This document shows positions 1-8,203 of a stretch of DNA of 48,313 nt, in pieces. Numbering within the stretch: the stretch's first letter is position 1; every line of letters begins with the position of its first letter. The stretch spans positions 1 to 48,313 of the forward strand of contig CAJTMA010000016.1 in assembly GCA_910577205.1 (NCBI GenBank), written 5' to 3'. A model generated the notes under the pieces. It had not been told where the DNA came from and ran no database searches. It saw nothing but the letters and a program-made list of their open reading frames with translations. Source of the DNA: an uncultured Alphaproteobacteria bacterium. Lineage in GTDB: Bacteria > Pseudomonadota > Alphaproteobacteria > RF32 > CAG-239. A program made the position numbers and the translations under genes.

Positions 1-53
1 CCGCTGCGCTTCTCAGCACCGCCGCCCCAGCGACAAAACGGGTTATAAGACAT
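1..53 (-). CDS. Possible 5' end of a leftward gene, cut by the window edge
   Basis: On the minus strand an ATG at 53-51 opens a frame with no stop to the window edge (begins MSYNPFCRWGGG). A GGGG-type purine run lies just upstream of the ATG. Only about 17 codons are visible, so this could be chance. No function can be given. If real, it is divergent from the lipoprotein gene at 250, with an AT-rich intergenic stretch between them. Confidence 0.25.
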   Translation of the reverse strand, partial: MSYNPFCRWGGGAEKRS

Positions 54-249
54 CAAATCCCCATTGTCAACACAAAAAATTAAAAAATTTTGATTTTTTT
101 TGCATTTTTTTCTAACACATTGATTAGATGATGATTTTTTCTGCATATTTCTGACAAGGAAAACGAGGGCTTGTTTCCTTTTTTTTAACCTTATCACCTT
201 ACTATAAACTCAATATACCATAACCAGCAAAGACAACAAGGTAGCAATT

Positions 250-684
250 ATGTTAAAAAACAGTATCTTAGCCTTAACTTTAGTCGTAATACTATCGGCG
301 TGCAGTTCAGAGCGGCCGATTTTAAAGGGAGTCGACGGTTCGGCAGTTCCGCCGGCTTTTGCAAGTTTTCCTGATATTCCATTTCCCGAGCCGGCATATA
401 TAGATATGTCAGAAACAAGGACTCTGGGCAGCGGACAGAACTGGAGCGGAAGCTTAATATTCTCAGCCCCCTACTCGGCTAACAGCATTTATGACTTCTA
501 TATATCAGAGATGCCGAAGATACGCTGGTCAGAAGTTGCCGTGGTGCGGGCCAAAATCAGTCACATGACTTACCTGCGCGACAGACGGGCGGTACAGATT
601 CTGATTGAGAGGAAAGGCAATGACGAATCGCTGATTACCATCACTGCGATTCCGAATGATACGGGCGTTACGCAAAAGAACTAG
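250..684 (+). CDS. Small predicted lipoprotein, function unknown
   Basis: This 144-residue protein starts with a short basic end, a hydrophobic stretch and a lipobox ending ILSAC, so it should be a lipoprotein with the acylated Cys at about residue 18. The mature part is proline-rich at first, then forms one small mixed alpha/beta domain (IYDFYISEMPKIRWSE, then strands around VQILIERKG and SLITITAIP). That layout resembles small envelope lipoproteins in which a polypeptide is pulled toward the membrane, but I do not recognise the family. The stop is 15 bases before the hydrolase-like gene at 700, so the two are probably cotranscribed. A TATAAA box at 203-208 could be its -10 element, although no good -35 was seen. 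A link to the secretion locus is not shown. Confidence 0.75.
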   Translation: MLKNSILALTLVVILSACSSERPILKGVDGSAVPPAFASFPDIPFPEPAYIDMSETRTLGSGQNWSGSLIFSAPYSANSIYDFYISEMPKIRWSEVAVVRAKISHMTYLRDRRAVQILIERKGNDESLITITAIPNDTGVTQKN

Positions 685-699
685 AATCCGGGGGCAGAC

Positions 700-1551
700 A
701 TGAAGTTTGACTTTTTTACGCTGGGCGGCAGCCAAATGTGGGAAGATGTATTCTTTTATCAGAAGTGGCGAATCCAAAGAAATTATAAAACAAAGAAATA
801 CCGTCTGCTGGACAACTGGGATATTCGCCGGGCGGAAGGGACATTCAGCAATTGCCGCAGAGCATTTCTTAAATATATAGAAGTGTTTCAGTTGGCTCGG
901 CAAAGAGGGCATATGGTCATTATGCTTCACGGACTCGGCGAGAGCAAAAATATATTCAAACCTTTATGGCGGCAAGTGACCAAAGAGGGATTTATGGCCG
1001 CTGCAGTCAATTATCCCTCAACGCGTAAACGACTCGACGGGCATATCCGGCAGCTTGATTTCTTTATGAATCACCTTGAAGATGTTCGAGATGTATCTTT
1101 TGTGACGCATGGAATCGGGGCTGTGGTATTAAAACGGCTGTTATCTTTTGATTCGCCATGGCAACACCGGCTAAAGATTCACCGAATCATTGAAGTTTGT
1201 CCGCCTGCTGCGGGTAACAGTTTGTATAAACACTTGGGAAAATATCGCCTTTTTCGGTGGCTGCTGGGTGATATGCTCAAAGATTTAACACCTAAAGGCC
1301 TTGAAGCCTTGCCCGATTATCCGAATCCTCAGCAGACAGGCATTATTCGCTGCCCGTCTTTGTTAAAGAAACTGAGTTTTTTGCTGCCCGAAGCCTGGCA
1401 AAGAGCAGCAGACTCGACTGAAGAAACCAGTTTAGCCAACGGAATACGCGAAATCACAGTCGTAAATTATCGGTTAAATCCTTTTAAAAATGACGAAATC
1501 GTCAAGAAATGCATCAAGTTTCTAACCCGCGGCAAATTTAAAGGACGCTAA
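700..1551 (+). CDS. Alpha/beta-hydrolase-fold protein, probably catalytically dead
   Basis: This 283-residue protein has the order expected of a lipase/PGAP1-like alpha/beta hydrolase. A strand ending in HGLGES at about residues 77-82 is the usual oxyanion-hole region. It is followed by helices (FKPLWRQVTKEGF, LDGHIRQLDFFMNHL) and then the nucleophile-elbow strand. At the elbow the usual G-H-S-x-G reads T-H-G-I-G (residues 136-140), with codon GGA at 1111-1113 where Ser is expected. The serine nucleophile therefore seems to be missing, and the protein may bind a lipid or acyl ligand rather than cleave it. There is no signal peptide, so it is probably cytoplasmic or membrane-associated. It lies 15 bases downstream of the lipoprotein gene. 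A remote active site using another residue cannot be excluded. Confidence 0.7.
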   Translation: MKFDFFTLGGSQMWEDVFFYQKWRIQRNYKTKKYRLLDNWDIRRAEGTFSNCRRAFLKYIEVFQLARQRGHMVIMLHGLGESKNIFKPLWRQVTKEGFMAAAVNYPSTRKRLDGHIRQLDFFMNHLEDVRDVSFVTHGIGAVVLKRLLSFDSPWQHRLKIHRIIEVCPPAAGNSLYKHLGKYRLFRWLLGDMLKDLTPKGLEALPDYPNPQQTGIIRCPSLLKKLSFLLPEAWQRAADSTEETSLANGIREITVVNYRLNPFKNDEIVKKCIKFLTRGKFKGR

Positions 1552-1621
1552 GGGCGGCATTTATGACCTCTCTCACTTTCCCGACAAGCTGGAGAGTAAA
1601 AGATTTCCTAAGCCGGACAAG

Positions 1622-1648
1622 TTCGAGTTTGGCAAGGCATAACTCGAA
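1622..1648. repeat. Perfect 8-bp inverted repeat in the intergenic region
   Basis: TTCGAGTT (1622-1629) and AACTCGAA (1641-1648) form a perfect stem with an 11-base loop. It is followed by an A-run on the plus strand, not a T-run, so it does not look like a standard terminator for the hydrolase gene. It may be an mRNA hairpin or a protein-binding site upstream of the virB6 operon. Confidence 0.4.
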
Positions 1649-1661
1649 AAAATCAAAAAAC

Positions 1662-1690
1662 TGTAACAAATTATTAGACTTTTATATGAT
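1662..1690 (+). promoter_or_regulatory. Weak candidate promoter for the virB6 operon
   Basis: TATGAT at 1685-1690 is a good -10 match. The best -35 at 17 bases is TGTAAC (1662-1667), which is poor, so the site may need an activator. It lies 46 bases before the start codon at 1737. Confidence 0.3.
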
Positions 1691-1736
1691 AGAATAATGA
1701 GAGCATGAAGCAGAAGCTTTAAAATTCGAGGGACTA

Positions 1737-1928
1737 ATGAGAGCTATTCTGGTTAACATATTTATTTTTATGGCCATTATCGGAGCATATTACATTGATT
1801 TCTTCGGTTGGTTTACCTCCCGTTATGCCTTTTTTGGAGCTTTGGCGTTAGTCGCGATTGTGTTTCTGATTGCACTAAAAGTTCTGGGCAACCCATTTGC
1901 CGGAGGAGATGACAATGACAATAAATAA
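1737..1928 (+). CDS. Small two-helix membrane protein leading the virB6 operon
   Basis: This 63-residue protein is almost entirely two hydrophobic segments (about residues 4-22 and 30-50) joined by a short loop with FGWFTSRY, and ends in a polar tail GGDDNDNK. It has a purine-rich ribosome site (GAGGG, 1728-1732). Its stop overlaps the next gene's start by 14 bases, so translation is probably coupled. The two-helix hairpin recalls VirB2/VirB3-type T4SS subunits. However, a separate virB3 is present at 44357-44647, and this protein lacks the cleavable leader of VirB2. I do not recognise the family. Position suggests an inner-membrane partner of the VirB6 proteins; that is inference. Confidence 0.7.
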   Translation: MRAILVNIFIFMAIIGAYYIDFFGWFTSRYAFFGALALVAIVFLIALKVLGNPFAGGDDNDNK

Positions 1929-4746
1929 GTTTATCAAATACACCTCCCTGCTGGTTTTGGGAATCTGGATGGCAACGAATCCGGGAAATGCTTTTGCGGC
2001 AAATGAGAAGGTTGAAAAAACCAATAGAGAAACAATAAATAGGTTAATGCAAAAACAACCTGACGGTTCACACGCTGAAAAAGGCGACTTAGGGGCTTTA
2101 CGCAAAGCCAAAAGAGAAGAAATTATTTCTCTAAAAGCATCATATGAAAAAAAATTAAATGAATTCAACGCCATTACAGAAAGATTAAAAAATTATTCTC
2201 AAGAGGCAGGGCAATATGAAGCTTCTACCGGTGATAAACTAAAAAAAATCGGCGCTGCAGTTACTGCTGCAGGAGCGACAATGATGATTATACCTGGGCT
2301 TGGCACGGCAGCAGGTGCTCTTGTTACAGGCTTGGGCGCTTTAACTATGTGGGTGGGTTCAACAGTAGATGATCCTGATCAGGGCAGAAAAGCTGCTGAA
2401 AAGTGGCTCGGCGGAGGCAGTTATGCCGCAACCGTTGAACAAATCAAGAAAAATGCTATTGAAATCAAGTTTGACGAATCTGAAATTCCTCAGGATGTCA
2501 AAAATGATGCCGATGTGCAAAAATTGTTAAGTCTTTTTAGCAATTATAACAAAGATATGACTTTACTGCAAAATATGCTTAACGATTTCTTGCCTGATGC
2601 TGCTCGTTTGGACCAATTGCTTGAAGAATACGAATCTATGCCCACCTCTTTATCTGACGGGCAAGAGTTATATGCGTATTATCAATATGCCGGTGTTGAT
2701 GAACACGGCGAAAAAAAATACAATATCTTTTATTTCGTGATGGATAGTGACGGTTCTTTTAAATCCATTGACGGCGTAACGCGAGGGTGTATTCCTCTGC
2801 CGGCGAAATTAGCAGAATCTCAGAGCTGCATTTTCTGCCCGCTCTTTAAGACTCTTTTCACTGCCGTTCAGAATATGTCAACTAAGTCCTATAATGCTTT
2901 AGCTCAACCATTAGCGAATGTGGTTTTGGTTGCGTTTTCTTTGGTTATTGCATTCATGGTTCTGAAAAATGTCAGCTCATTTACCAAGCAAGATGCTCCT
3001 AAATTTATTACAGAATTGTTGGTTAATATATTTAAAGTATTAGTGGCTTTTTATATGCTAAAAAATTCGAATATTGTTTACAACTATATAATAGGCCCGA
3101 TATTAAAGGCCGGATTTGAATTTGGCTCGAGTTTGCTTTTTGAAAAAGGCAGCAGTTATCTAGCATCTTGTAAAACACCTGATTTAACAAACAGCGCCAT
3201 GATTGGCGTCATACCAACGTATCTTTACTCTAATCTTGACTGTTTTATTAAAGCTGTTCAGGCGGAAGTATCCGTCCCCCAAAGTATTGGTTCTACGCTA
3301 ATGTGCGTTGCTCGTAATGCCGGTAAAGAAAACGTTGGCCCTGTACGCAATCTCTTATGGGATTTCAGCATGATGTTCCAAGGGCTGGCTATTTGGGTTA
3401 TGGGCTGGATTATGTCCTTGGCCTTTGCATTCTACTTGATTGATGCAACCATCCAACTGGGCATTGTCGGGGCATTAATGCCATTCTTGATTGCCTGCTG
3501 GCCGTTTAAAGCAACAAAGACGTATACTTCCAAAGGCTGGAGTATGTTTATGAATACCTTCTTTGTTTATGTTTTCATGGGGCTGGTGGTTAGTATCAAC
3601 GTTCAGTTATTAGGTCAATCGTTAACCGGAGGTAACGGCGGTTTTGATGAAATTATGCGCGCTATTAACGGTAACGAAATAACAAAATTAAAAGACTTAT
3701 TAGATATTGGTTTCTCCGGATTCCTGGTCTTTATCGCCTGCTGTCTGTTTGCCTTTAAGCTGACCGGACAAGCTTCCAGTCTGGCGGGCAGCATGGGTCA
3801 TGGCGGCGGGCCTCAGATTGGTTCTAATATCGGCGGCTTGGCGGCCAATACGGCAACCAAAGGTGTCCAAGGCACTGCCAAATTCGGCATTAAAACGGCG
3901 AAAACAGTTAGTGACAAAACAGGTTTGACAAGCAAAATCAATCAAGGAAAAGATTGGCTGGCAAATAAGGCTCTGGGAATGGTCGGGCTTGGCCGTCGCA
4001 GCGGTAAAGCCGGAAATGCTCAAGCCAGACGCTCACAAATGACCGCAGCAGCGGCTGGCGGAGCGGCAGCAGCGGCGGCAGGCACACCTCCTATTCCTCC
4101 TTCTCCAAGTGGTTCCGGAAGCAGTGATGCGGCAACACCAACCGCTCAAAGCCAAATTAAGAAAATGCAGCAAACAGGGCCTCGCTCAACGCAGCCGGCT
4201 ACTCCGAAGCCACAGACTCCGCCTTCAGGAGGAAACAACGGGAATAACGCTGGCAACGGCGGGAATAGCGGCAACACCAATAACAGCGGCGGCAAAGGCG
4301 GAGCGGCAAAACCTGTAACGCCTCAAAATCAGCCATCTCAACCGCAGAATCAGGAACAGCTTCGTCAGCAGTTGGAGAATGATTACAATAACACGGCTAA
4401 CGGCAAAGCTGGGCAACAGATGATTCAAAACCAAACAGCTGAAGTTGCTCGCAACCAAAAGGCTGAGAATGAAGCACAAGGCAAGATGAATTATCATAAC
4501 CGTCGTGCTGATGACTATCTGCAAAAAGCTCAGAAATCGACTGATCCGGCGCAGAAGAAAAACTTTGAAGATTTGGCCAATGCTCAGTTTAACGAAGCGG
4601 TTAAAGCCGAAGCTGCTTATAACAAAGCCAAAGCTGATACGCAACGGGCGCAGGCTGAACTGAATGCCATCAAACAGGAGAATGAACGTTACAAAAATGA
4701 ATTTGTTCAAACAGAAATGAACAAACGCCAGCCAACACAAAAATAA
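1915..4746 (+). CDS. virB6: VirB6/TrbL-family T4SS inner-membrane protein, long form (first of four)
   Basis: The ATG at 1915 is chosen because GGAGGAG (1902-1908) lies six bases before it; the ATG at 1909 is too close. The 943-residue product has a signal-like N-terminus ending NAFAA, a coiled coil, and a glycine-rich hydrophobic hairpin at about residues 105-150 (glycine-zipper look). A periplasmic stretch ends in CIFC near residue 305. The VirB6 core follows: LKNVSSFT near 350 and hydrophobic helices to about 620, including a long ALMPFLIACWPF segment near 515-531. The last 300 residues are an Ala/Gly/Pro/Asn/Gln-rich linker and a charged coiled coil. VirB6 proteins form part of the inner-membrane channel; long extensions are typical of Rickettsiales-type VirB6 proteins. 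The CxxC and VSSFT features recur in the following paralogues. Confidence 0.88.
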   Translation: MTINKFIKYTSLLVLGIWMATNPGNAFAANEKVEKTNRETINRLMQKQPDGSHAEKGDLGALRKAKREEIISLKASYEKKLNEFNAITERLKNYSQEAGQYEASTGDKLKKIGAAVTAAGATMMIIPGLGTAAGALVTGLGALTMWVGSTVDDPDQGRKAAEKWLGGGSYAATVEQIKKNAIEIKFDESEIPQDVKNDADVQKLLSLFSNYNKDMTLLQNMLNDFLPDAARLDQLLEEYESMPTSLSDGQELYAYYQYAGVDEHGEKKYNIFYFVMDSDGSFKSIDGVTRGCIPLPAKLAESQSCIFCPLFKTLFTAVQNMSTKSYNALAQPLANVVLVAFSLVIAFMVLKNVSSFTKQDAPKFITELLVNIFKVLVAFYMLKNSNIVYNYIIGPILKAGFEFGSSLLFEKGSSYLASCKTPDLTNSAMIGVIPTYLYSNLDCFIKAVQAEVSVPQSIGSTLMCVARNAGKENVGPVRNLLWDFSMMFQGLAIWVMGWIMSLAFAFYLIDATIQLGIVGALMPFLIACWPFKATKTYTSKGWSMFMNTFFVYVFMGLVVSINVQLLGQSLTGGNGGFDEIMRAINGNEITKLKDLLDIGFSGFLVFIACCLFAFKLTGQASSLAGSMGHGGGPQIGSNIGGLAANTATKGVQGTAKFGIKTAKTVSDKTGLTSKINQGKDWLANKALGMVGLGRRSGKAGNAQARRSQMTAAAAGGAAAAAAGTPPIPPSPSGSGSSDAATPTAQSQIKKMQQTGPRSTQPATPKPQTPPSGGNNGNNAGNGGNSGNTNNSGGKGGAAKPVTPQNQPSQPQNQEQLRQQLENDYNNTANGKAGQQMIQNQTAEVARNQKAENEAQGKMNYHNRRADDYLQKAQKSTDPAQKKNFEDLANAQFNEAVKAEAAYNKAKADTQRAQAELNAIKQENERYKNEFVQTEMNKRQPTQK

Positions 4747-4765
4747 TTATTAAAGAGTAACTGCC

Positions 4766-6097
4766 ATGTGGAACAAGTTGAACATAGAAAGGATTTTGAA
4801 GCTGCTGCTCATCGTTGCAGTATCTATGTTCATGCTTACGTCTTGCGGCGGTAAAGAAGATAAGGAAAACAGTGAGCGGGCTGCCGTGAGCGCATCCGTT
4901 GATGAAAATACCGCATCCGGCCATGCGGAATGCTGGCAGACAGGTATCATTACGATGCTGTATGAAAATATGGGCAGCGTGGCTATGGGAACTTATAAAA
5001 AAATCACAGAAGGCGCGCTGACATTTATGATGGTTGCCTTTGCTGTTTGGATGTCTATTCGCCTGTTAAAACACGTCAGCTCATTTACGGAAGAAAACAT
5101 TGGCGAAACCTGGACTGAAATATCCCGAAAATTTTTCATGTGTTTTGCCTGCGGCTATCTAGCATCTTCTTCCGATGGTTTGCTGTTTTTCATGAATCAC
5201 GCAATATTCCCGATTTATAATGCTTTCTTGGAATTTGCCGGTGAATTGCTGTCACACGCTACTGCCGGCCAAGAAAGTAAAGGATATACTGTTTTGGGCG
5301 ACAAATTTGAAGCCGGGAAAGTGGTTATCTGCAAAATTGCTTCAACTGTTTCTAATGCCAATTTGGAGGGTTTTCCCACCTCGCCAATGGATATGATGAA
5401 CTGTATGGTTTGCGCCATGAATGAACGAATGAACATTGGTTTTAACATCGCGTTCAAAGTCATGAAAACACCCGGTTTTATGGCAACAGTGATTGGTTTA
5501 TTTGTTCTGGGCTGTTTCACAATTGTTAAACTTGCCTTTGTGTTCTATCTGGTTGACACAATTTTCAGATTTACAGTAATGGTGGTGATGTTACCTATTT
5601 TGATTATGGGCTATCCGTTTGGGCCAACCAAAAGCTGGCTGACCACAGGCTTCAAAACAATTCTTAATTCCGCGGCATTCATGATGTTTATGGCTATAAT
5701 GATTGCAATTTCAATGTTAGCCTTAGAGCAGATTATGATTGATAATGCTGATATCTTTGAAAAGGGACAAAATGAAGACTTCCAGGAGTTCAGTATTCCC
5801 TTTATGTGCATAATGATGATTGCCTTTTTAATTGCATCATCAGTCAAAGTAGCACAGCAGGTTACCAATTCTCTGGTTGGCGGTGATGCTAAGGGCAGCT
5901 TTAATGCCAAAGCCAAGGCTATTATTGGCGGTGTGGCTAAAGTTGTGGGCAGTCTCTTTACCGCAGGAACAGTGGGTGCGGTCAGCTCTGCACTCAGCAC
6001 ATTTAAGCAAGGTCGGAAAGTCCTCGAAGCAGCTCATAAAGCCAAAGCCAAGGCGGCTTCATTCAAAAAGAAATTAAATGCTCTGAGGGGGAAATAA
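4766..6097 (+). CDS. virB6: VirB6/TrbL-family T4SS protein with a lipobox
   Basis: This 443-residue protein is the shortest of the four VirB6 paralogues and close to a normal VirB6 length. It begins with a hydrophobic leader ending LTSC at Cys27 followed by GG, a lipobox, which is unusual for a polytopic inner-membrane protein. After a short charged linker and a single Cys it has the VirB6 core: SIRLLKHVSSFTEEN near residues 100-115, then several membrane helices including FYLVDTIFRFTVMVVMLPI and MMFMAIMIAISML. It ends in a short basic Ala/Lys tail. It follows the first paralogue by 19 bases and precedes the third by 4, so one transcript is likely. The VirB6 assignment rests on helix pattern and shared motifs, not a search. 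Confidence 0.85.
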   Translation: MWNKLNIERILKLLLIVAVSMFMLTSCGGKEDKENSERAAVSASVDENTASGHAECWQTGIITMLYENMGSVAMGTYKKITEGALTFMMVAFAVWMSIRLLKHVSSFTEENIGETWTEISRKFFMCFACGYLASSSDGLLFFMNHAIFPIYNAFLEFAGELLSHATAGQESKGYTVLGDKFEAGKVVICKIASTVSNANLEGFPTSPMDMMNCMVCAMNERMNIGFNIAFKVMKTPGFMATVIGLFVLGCFTIVKLAFVFYLVDTIFRFTVMVVMLPILIMGYPFGPTKSWLTTGFKTILNSAAFMMFMAIMIAISMLALEQIMIDNADIFEKGQNEDFQEFSIPFMCIMMIAFLIASSVKVAQQVTNSLVGGDAKGSFNAKAKAIIGGVAKVVGSLFTAGTVGAVSSALSTFKQGRKVLEAAHKAKAKAASFKKKLNALRGK

Positions 6098-6101
6098 TGC
6101 C

Positions 6102-8183
6102 ATGATGAATAAACTCCTCAAAATTACAAGAATTTTGTTTCTCTCAGGAATAATGGTTTCATATGTAAATATTTATGACGTATGGGCTTATTGGAATGAA
6201 GAGGAATGCAAAGAAGAAACTGTTGATGAAGAAAAATTACTAAAGGATAACTATTCAGAAGAAGAAATTGCAAAAACTAAGCAACTAAAAAAAGCAGAAT
6301 ATGAATTTTGTATGGCAAGGAAACAAATTGCAGATAAAGATGCTAAGGATAGAAATTTAGGTTTTTTTGAATATTCAGAAGTGGGATATATTGAACCTGA
6401 ACACTTTACAGCTGACGGCAAAGGGCGGTCACATGTTAAATTGGGGTCTGTTGAAATATTTGCAGATGTAAATGCCGCTAATGAAGTGGTAAATTTAAGA
6501 AAAAAATATCCCAATATGACACAAAACCTCGTTGCAAAAGCCCAAGCAGTAAATGCTCTGATGGATGGGATTCCATGTGGTTCTAACTTCCCGTTCGGTT
6601 GTCCGCCTGGAGAAGCTTGCTACAGCAAAACGACAAGCCGTTCTGTTGATGAAACAAATGTCGGAACTGTTACACAAACAGAATACGAGTGTAAAAATTC
6701 GCACGACACATATTGGGCATGGACCAAACAAGAAAAAGGAAGCGGAGACGGAGGCAGTTCAATTACTGTCAATATAGCTGGTTCATACTCAAAGATAACA
6801 ACAGATAGTGAGGGGAATACGCATATTGAAGAAAATTTCATGCAAACCATTGCTGATGCAAAGAATGACTACAAATATCGAGGGGATAACTCTGAGTGTG
6901 ATATTGCCGAAATGCAACAAAAGTATCAGGGTAGCTGTTATTCCTGCAAAATTATTTTGACACTGATTACTACCTTTATGAATGCGTGCTCAAAGGTTTA
7001 CGATATTTCCAGAGATGCCGGCGGCAAAGTGCTGGTTATCGGCGCAATGCTTTGGCTAGCCACTTTTGCGTTAAAACTGGTTTCTTCTTTCACAAACCAA
7101 GAGCCAATGAGCATTCTCAATGATTTCTTTATATTCATGTTTAAAGTCACCGCCGCTTACTTAATGTTAAATGCCGGCGTGGCAATTATCGTCAATATGT
7201 TTATCAACCCTCTGCTTATGGCCGGTGCAGATTATGGCCTCGGATTACTTCAGGCTGCTAATAAAAATATTATAAACGTTGCCACCACAACCAGCTATAC
7301 CTATAACGGCACAGAGGTTATTTCGGCCAAAGTTATCAATAAACTAATGGCCTTAACTCAGGGAATCGACAAGACGGTTGCCACCAATTTGGTTATTGGC
7401 CACGCTCTGACTTGCCATTCTTTCAATGCAGGGATGATTCACCTCGGCACACCTCTTTTCGGTGTTGATGTTTCGTTACGTATCCCTGATATTTGGATTT
7501 GGCTGTGCGGCGCATCCATATGGTTCTGCGGCTTTATGCTGACTCTGGGCGTGGGGTATTATCTGTTGGACGTATGCTTCAAAATCGGCTTCTGTATTAT
7601 CGCTCTGCCAATTGTTATCGGATTATGGCCGTTCAAAATGACAGAAGGCAAATTCAAATCTTGTATGTCGATTATTCTTCATTCTGCCGGCTTGTTTGCA
7701 TTTCTGGCATTGACGGTTTCTTATGCTCTGACTTTAATCAGCGCATCATTGGGAGATGTTTCGGTTTTCTATGCTAAAATCAAAGCCGGTGATCATGAGT
7801 GGATTTCCAATACATTTTCAATTTCCGGCAAGCAGTTTATTTTGATTATGTTTGCTTATGTGTATGGCATTAAAATGATTGGCGCAACGGTAACCGGCTA
7901 TTTGGGTAAATTTTTCGGTGACAATGTTTTCGGTAGTGAATCGCCGATGCATGGTAAGGCCACTCAAATGACCGATTTTGCGAAGAAGAAAGTGACTCAG
8001 GCGGCCTCTTTTGCCGGCGAGGTGGTTACCCACCAAGCAACACGCGCTGTCGGAGCTGTTGCCGGCGGGGCAACCCGGGCCGTTAAGGGAGGCGTTAACA
8101 AAGCGAAAGCGGCTCTTTCTAAAGATAAAGATAAAGATAAAGACAATGACGGTGACGGCAGTAAACAGAAAAGCAACGAATAG
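6102..8183 (+). CDS. virB6: VirB6/TrbL-family T4SS protein with a large periplasmic N-domain
   Basis: Two ATGs (6102, 6105) follow a GAGGGGGA ribosome site; the first is taken. The 693-residue protein has a signal peptide or first helix ending near VWA. A charged, cysteine-containing domain of about 250 residues follows (PCGSNFPFGCPPGEACYSK), then CYSC near residue 280 just before the membrane core. The core has LKLVSSFTNQEP near 330 and repeated long helices, including YYLLDVCFKIGFCIIALPIVI and the WPFK turn shared with the first paralogue. The tail is Ala-rich and ends in a Lys/Asp run (KDKDKDKDND), coded by a short AAAGAT repeat at 8120-8145. The cysteines suggest a disulfide-stabilised periplasmic domain. 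It forms part of the inner-membrane channel set. Confidence 0.85.
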   Translation: MMNKLLKITRILFLSGIMVSYVNIYDVWAYWNEEECKEETVDEEKLLKDNYSEEEIAKTKQLKKAEYEFCMARKQIADKDAKDRNLGFFEYSEVGYIEPEHFTADGKGRSHVKLGSVEIFADVNAANEVVNLRKKYPNMTQNLVAKAQAVNALMDGIPCGSNFPFGCPPGEACYSKTTSRSVDETNVGTVTQTEYECKNSHDTYWAWTKQEKGSGDGGSSITVNIAGSYSKITTDSEGNTHIEENFMQTIADAKNDYKYRGDNSECDIAEMQQKYQGSCYSCKIILTLITTFMNACSKVYDISRDAGGKVLVIGAMLWLATFALKLVSSFTNQEPMSILNDFFIFMFKVTAAYLMLNAGVAIIVNMFINPLLMAGADYGLGLLQAANKNIINVATTTSYTYNGTEVISAKVINKLMALTQGIDKTVATNLVIGHALTCHSFNAGMIHLGTPLFGVDVSLRIPDIWIWLCGASIWFCGFMLTLGVGYYLLDVCFKIGFCIIALPIVIGLWPFKMTEGKFKSCMSIILHSAGLFAFLALTVSYALTLISASLGDVSVFYAKIKAGDHEWISNTFSISGKQFILIMFAYVYGIKMIGATVTGYLGKFFGDNVFGSESPMHGKATQMTDFAKKKVTQAASFAGEVVTHQATRAVGAVAGGATRAVKGGVNKAKAALSKDKDKDKDNDGDGSKQKSNE

Positions 8184-8203
8184 CAGACTAAGCAGGTGTG
8201 ACT

